A stretch of DNA of 5,539 nucleotides from Desulfobacterales bacterium C00003060 (GTDB lineage Bacteria > Desulfobacterota > Desulfobacteria > Desulfobacterales > C00003060). The notes beneath the pieces were generated by a model. That model did not search any database. It was not told where the DNA came from and saw only the letters and a program-made list of their open reading frames with translations. The first letter of the stretch is position 1, and every line of letters begins with the position of its first letter. Below are positions 5,465 through 5,539 of this stretch, piece by piece. Both the position numbers and the translations under genes were made by a program. Location: positions 1 through 5,539 of the forward strand of contig MAXP01000282.1 in the NCBI GenBank assembly GCA_001751085.1, read 5' to 3'.

Positions 5465-5539
5465 ATACCTCGAAAGGCCACAAATGACACTTTTTCGCCG
5501 GCCATGAACATCAATAGCCGTGTTGCTCAGGCTTGCAAT
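5465..5539. repeat. second copy of the palindromic element, left 75 bp (cut by window end)
   Basis: This stretch matches 4397-4471 at 71 of 75 positions without gaps and in the same orientation. The differences correspond to element positions 4425, 4451, 4453 and 4464. It starts 14 nt upstream of the cysQ start codon at 5450, so it occupies the cysQ promoter region. The match is still running at the last base, so the true length cannot be seen. The left boundary agrees with that of the first copy (similarity stops just before ATACC). Confidence 0.9.

Noticed and set aside
4397..5539. cysQ plus flanking repeats as a composite transposon
   Set aside because: No transposase, no target-site duplication at the visible ends, and the right-hand copy is incomplete in the window; two independent insertions of a dispersed repeat are simpler.
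4397..5539. CRISPR array
   Set aside because: The repeat copies are about 1 kb apart with a gene between them, and are long palindromes rather than short regularly spaced repeats.

Overview
The window most likely comes from a type IV-piliated Gram-negative bacterium, probably Desulfobacterota or another former deltaproteobacterium. The reasons are a DivIVA-domain gene coupled to pilT, two PilT-family ATPases in tandem, a protein joining an MJ0042-type zinc ribbon to a receiver-like domain, moderate GC content, and short palindromic repeats between genes. This placement is inferred from gene content, not from a database search.

Layout. Positions 1-344 are the 3' end of a 23S rRNA gene. A 168-nt spacer without a tRNA leads to a 5S rRNA gene (513-630) and a strong intrinsic terminator (637-678), which closes the rRNA operon. 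About 70 nt later a plus-strand cluster begins: a DivIVA-domain protein (749-1252), PilT (1262-2344), a second PilT/PilU-like ATPase (2427-3605), and a zinc-ribbon/receiver-like protein (3722-4384). The first two genes are 9 nt apart and probably translationally coupled; the later gaps are 82 and 116 nt. On the minus strand, converging on this cluster, is a CysQ-type 3'(2'),5'-bisphosphate nucleotidase gene (4530-5450).

How the genes may work together. DivIVA proteins mark cell poles and curved membrane. PilT hexamers power retraction of type IV pili, which often sit at poles. The second ATPase resembles PilU-type accessory retraction ATPases. The receiver-like protein could be a cytoplasmic regulator. 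Together they look like a module for placing and controlling pilus retraction. CysQ removes 3'-phosphoadenosine 5'-phosphate and appears unrelated.

The most unusual signal is a repeat family that no gene explains. A 159-bp element (4397-4555) is an almost perfectly centred palindrome with three nested pairs of arms, and it lies between the convergent genes. The first 75 bp of a second copy (5465-5539) lie upstream of cysQ in the same orientation and run off the window. A solo copy of the 22-bp terminal motif (709-730) directly abuts the divIVA Shine-Dalgarno sequence. The right arm of the complete element also encodes the last eight residues and the stop codon of CysQ. It looks like a non-autonomous, hairpin-forming (MITE- or REP-like) element; no transposase is visible here.
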